Below, one piece after another: positions 60,463 to 64,000 of a stretch of 64,000 nt of DNA. Where the stretch lies: positions 372,001-436,000 of the forward strand of contig JAKOGH010000776.1 in assembly GCA_024811115.1 (NCBI GenBank). Reading direction: 5' to 3'. The translations under genes were made by a program, and so were the position numbers. Within the stretch, counting starts at the first letter, position 1. The number at the start of each line of letters is the position of its first letter. The notes beneath the pieces are model-generated. The model saw only the letters and a list, made by a program, of their open reading frames with translations. It ran no database searches and was not told the origin of the DNA. This DNA comes from Terana coerulea (taxonomy: Eukaryota > Basidiomycota > Agaricomycetes > Polyporales > Phanerochaetaceae).

Positions 60463-61644
60463 ATGCACAACAGCGGCGAAGACAGAAAGACCTTCAAGGT
60501 CGGCGTGCTCGGGGCCACAGGCACCGTCGGCCAGCGCTTCATCCTCCTCCTCGCAGAGCACCCGTACTTTGTCCTTCATGCGCTCGGTGCCTCCCAGAGA
60601 TCTGCGGGGAAAGCGTACCCCAAGGCCGTGACTTGGAAGCAGAACAAGCCTATACCGGCTCTTGTGCGCGACCTCGTCGTCCAGGAGTGCAAGGCCGAGC
60701 ACTTTGCCGAATGCGCGGTCGTATTCTCCGGCTTGGACGCTGATGTCGCTGGAGACATCGGTGAGTCGCATCTTTATTTTCCTATAAACGGCCTCGATGT
60801 CAATCAGACCTCTCCTTGATCTCTAGAGGCTGCCTTCCGAGCGGCTGAGCTTGTCGTCTTCTCGAATGCCAAGAACTTCCGGCGTGACCCCCACGTCCCC
60901 CTCATTGTTCCTCTCGTGAACACCTCCCACCTCTCCATCGTGCCACAACAGAAGGCACTCCATTCACCACCGCTCAAGAAAGGCTTCATTGTCACCAACG
61001 CGAACTGCAGCACGACCGCCCTCGTCGTGCCGCTCGCCGCACTCGAAAAGGCCTTCGGGCCCATCGAGTCCTGCATGGTCAGCACGATGCAGGCCATCTC
61101 CGGCGCAGGGTACCCCGGCCTGCCGAGCCTGGACATCCTCGACAACGTCGTGCCCTACATCGGCGGCGAGGAGGAGAAGATGGAGTGGGAGACGCTCAAG
61201 ATCCTGGGCGGCATCGCCGAGGACAACGGCACGAAGGCGTTCGACATGCACGCGAGCCACCCGCTCCGCGTCTCCGCGCACTGCAACCGCGTGCCTGTGC
61301 TCGAGGGCCACACCGCGACCGCCTCCGTCCGCTTCGCGCGCCGCCCGCCGCCGAGCCCGCAGCAGGTGCGCGAGGCGCTCGTCGCGTACACGTCGGACGC
61401 GTACGCGCTCGGCTGCCCGTCCGCGCCGCGCCACACCGTGTTCGTGCACGAGGAGCCCGACCGGCCGCAGCCGCGGCTCGACCGCGACTTCCAGAACGGC
61501 GCCGGGGTGAGCGTCGGCCGGGTGCGACAATGCAGGGTGCTCGACATCAAGTTCGTGGCCATGGCAAATAACGTCGCCATCGGCGCGGCGACGAGCAGCA
61601 TCATAAACGCCGAGTTTGCAGTGCTGAAGGGTCTTATTCAGTGA
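60463..61644 (+). CDS. HOM2: Aspartate-semialdehyde dehydrogenase
   Basis: NADPH-dependent reduction of aspartyl phosphate to aspartate semialdehyde, the branch toward threonine, methionine and (in bacteria) lysine. Exons 60463-60760 and 60827-61644 total 1116 nt, 371 residues, no frame break. N-terminal Rossmann motif VGVLGATGTVGQRF. Catalytic Cys in TNANCSTTALVVPL. Substrate-binding segment SAGYPG-like in AISGAGYPGLPSLDI, and the active-site His/Arg part SAHCNRVPVLEGHT. The C-terminal half ends NNVAIGAATSSIINAEFAVL. The second exon is very GC-rich with strong codon bias toward C/G third positions. Confidence 0.95.
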
Positions 61645-62026
61645 AGAGAGAAGAGAAAGACGGGCAGAATTGGGTAGACATGAGGCAAGTAGTGTACGAT
61701 CTAAAGGGACAAGCCCATGCATGTATTACTTTGACCTCCATCGATATAGTCTTTTGGGGGATATTCAACTTTCATCAACGCGAGCACAGCCTATTCATAT
61801 GGTGTAAAGCTTTACAGGTCTTAGTGTAATGAACTTTGTTTAAGTCTATCGGATGCTGATGCAGTCCACAATATGTGGCATTCTCCACTGCCGCTTGCTG
61901 AGCATACCGAACACGGTGTCAAAACCAAAGAGTAGAGAACTGTGTTCAAACGGAGGCAACTAACGTAGTACAGCAAATATAGCTAAGTCCTGATGTTACA
62001 TTTTACAAAAGTTTTCAAAAATACAA
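61645..62026. other. Intergenic region between convergent genes
   Basis: AT-rich 3' flanks of HOM2 and NUP188; no further gene. Confidence 0.5.
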
Positions 62027-64000
62027 TCAGCCCGACATTAACCGTTCCTGCACAAATTGCGAGAGCACTTGCGTCAAGTCCACCGGCTTATTTTCCAGGA
62101 TCGCCTGGCTCTTCTGCATGACCGGCTTCGCCCTGGTCAGCAGCGCCTGCAGGTCGTCCGCCATTTGGTACATCGCCCCCCTCCGCTCCGGCTGCTGCCG
62201 CACCGCCCTCCGGTCCTTCTCGGACGCGGACTGGTCCAACGACTGCTCGTCCGTTTCCATGTCGCGGTCCTCGGGGAAGTTCGCCCGCCGGAGCCAGAGC
62301 GCGAGCTGCGTGGTCGCGTAGATGAGAACCGCCTCGAGGCTGCGGCGCGTCGCGGCGACGCTGTCGCGCACGTCGAGGGCCTTCTCGCTCCCCTTCGCCG
62401 GGGCGATGGCTTGCGTGGCCGGGCGGTCGACGAGGTACTTCATCACGTCCACGGAGCAGCTGCCCAGCTCGATGAGCGTGCCGACTGAGATGGGGTCGGA
62501 GAGAACCACGCGCATATGCTGCGAAAAGTATGAGCCTTGGTGCAAAAAGTAATCGATCTAGCACGGTTGCTTACCGGCATAACAAGAATAGTGTTCTCAG
62601 GCCACTCATCTGCCTCTGTAAGCAACACCGCTTCCGCTCTGCTGCTATTCACGAGCGTCGACAGAATTGAGCCAGAGATAGTGAACAGCCGGTGAACCAG
62701 ACGGGCTACGAAAGGCCTCTTCACGAGGTCCACCGTGTCCGAGGACGCGCTCACGGCGGCCGCGGCGGCACTGTCTGCTTCATGCTGTGCACGTTCCTCG
62801 GCGGTGACAGGCTCGAAGAAGCTGACCAGGTGGTTGTGGTGGCTTAATGCATAGTTGACTTGCTGCAGTAGGGTGAAGGTCTCGTATGTGAAGAATTCCA
62901 GCGCCTTGTTGACGGCTTTGTCGCCGCCGCTCGCGCCCGGAGTCGAAGATATGGCGTAGAAGAGGTTGATCGTTTGTTCGATCTCTTCGAGGAGGGGCGT
63001 CGTCAGCGTGTCACCGATCATCCACGACAGAGCCCGATGCATCTGGTCGTTGCAGAGCATAATGAACCCGCACGTTTCCACGACGAAGTAGTGTCCGTGT
63101 TGACCCAGAGCGAGTACCACCCCAGATATCACTGAAAGCATGGTACAATACGCCCAGTGCAGAGGACTCCGCTCCCCGGGAAGTTCTGACAGGAAAACAT
63201 CCAGTGAGCCGCTCTTGATGACTTCGCTGAAGCTGTTCTCGCTGTACGCCGCCAGGACGCCTTCACTCGCCAATCGCTCCGCGGCCGAAGGGATGCTCGC
63301 CAGGGCCAGGTGGAAAGTGAGCACATGCGGAACGTACAGCGGCTGCTTCCGTATCCTGAGTAGCGCGATATCGGAGAAGCCACTGATGTCCATTTGACTG
63401 AAGAGTTGCAGGCTGGCTCTAATGACATCTGTCTCCTGACACTGGGTTAGCCAGAGCGATGTTGATGGGTTCAACACTGGCCGCGTGCACTCTTCAAAGA
63501 CGGCGACGAGGAGTTCCATGTCCTGGTCTAGGTCAACGTCCAACCGTATCCTCGCGCTGTCGAAGGTATGGCGGAGAGCACCGATGACGAGGGTCAACGC
63601 TGAATCCACGGTGGCTTTGATGGCTATTCGCTGCTCTGCATTCAGGGTCTTTGGCTTCTTCAGCAGATTCCTGCTCTGCCGTACACAATAGTACAGTATC
63701 TGAAGGAGCGGTCGATGGAATGGAACTGCCGACTGGCCAAGGAACGATTTCGCCGGCGGTTGGGCTTCGTTCAGAAGAACGCCGCGAATGCCCTTGACGA
63801 AGGCAATGAAATGGTCGACCTCGTCTTTCTTGTCGGTGCCTGAGAACCAGGCGACCTCAAGCAACGACAATAAAAGGGATAATCGGGCGCCGTGGATCGT
63901 CGACATCATGCCGCCTGAGCGTGTTTCCGAGGCGATATTTGTGGAGATGTTGGCGGCCAAAGCTATGAACGTCGGCCTCACAGATGCTTCGCCGCGGAGG
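62027..64000 (-). CDS. NUP188: Nucleoporin NUP188, C-terminal part (runs off the right edge)
   Basis: Large inner-ring scaffold nucleoporin. Two exons are inside the window: 62575 to beyond 64000, and 62027-62518, separated by a 56-nt intron. The frame is open to the last base, so the start lies outside. The sequence is a long alpha-solenoid without catalytic motifs: LLSLLEVAWFSGTDKKDEVD, PLHWAYCTMLSVISGVVLAL, FVVETCGFIMLCNDQMHRAL. The last exon begins HMRVVLSDPISVGTLIELGS and continues DVMKYLVDRPATQA, segments I associate with the conserved end of fungal Nup188. At least 639 residues are present. The assignment is by pattern; Nup205/Nup192 is the alternative. Confidence 0.72.

Noticed and set aside
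60964..61722. 252-codon open frame on the minus strand
   Set aside because: Antisense to HOM2 exon 2, with composition typical of a GC-rich shadow frame and no conserved motif.

Overview
The window is nuclear DNA of a filamentous basidiomycete, most likely an agaricomycete close to the polypores. The evidence is GC-rich genes packed on both strands, many phase-varied introns of about 47-60 nt with GTRNGT donors, intron-bearing tRNA genes, and lineage-typical families: Opy2 anchor, DUF6593-like protein, F-box protein, polyporopepsin-like aspartic protease, and a family of single-pass receptors-like proteins. Nothing bacterial, plasmid-like, viral or CRISPR-like was seen. Gene models were built by hand by joining open frames at splice sites and checking phase; total exon lengths divisible by three support most of them.

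Layout. 1-6.4 kb: OPY2-like adaptor, CAF16-like ABC ATPase, a 717-bp terminal-inverted-repeat element with a 9-bp target duplication, and a Zn2Cys6 regulator, all genes on the minus strand. 6.4-9.5 kb: gene-poor, apparently decayed. 9.5-12.2 kb: F-box gene with a partial tandem copy. 12.2-14 kb: LARP7/Pof8-type telomerase-RNA protein. 14.4-18 kb: two paralogous membrane proteins. 18.5 kb: tRNA-Tyr. 18.9-24 kb: large BIRC6-like ubiquitin E2 and a peroxisomal-type carrier. 24.7-28 kb: NADAR-domain protein, tRNA-Ala, third membrane paralog. 28.9-34.5 kb: aspartic protease, SAP18, AlkB-like dioxygenase, NEDD8. 35.6-43.3 kb: sugar transporter, hotdog thioesterase, protein kinase, second hotdog protein, ITPase. 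43.8-50 kb: SMC5 and exosome RRP43. 50-64 kb: Boi-like polarity scaffold, TTC27/EMW1, DUF6593-like protein, EMC6, HOM2 and the C-terminal part of NUP188, which runs off the right edge.

Most genes are independent housekeeping genes (RNA decay and telomerase, chromosome maintenance, ubiquitin/NEDD8, nuclear pore, ER insertion, nucleotide sanitation); there is no biosynthetic cluster or operon-like system. The most notable features are a candidate one-nucleotide exon in the aspartic protease, very short exons in NEDD8 and the E2, two GC-AG introns (one splitting a Walker A motif), the Mutator-like foldback element, the LARP7/Pof8 homologue, and a 21-bp repeat carrying one 22-bp unit. About twenty one-base frame breaks occur in otherwise conserved reading frames. 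I read these mainly as assembly indels, so several coding features are marked as needing a frame correction.
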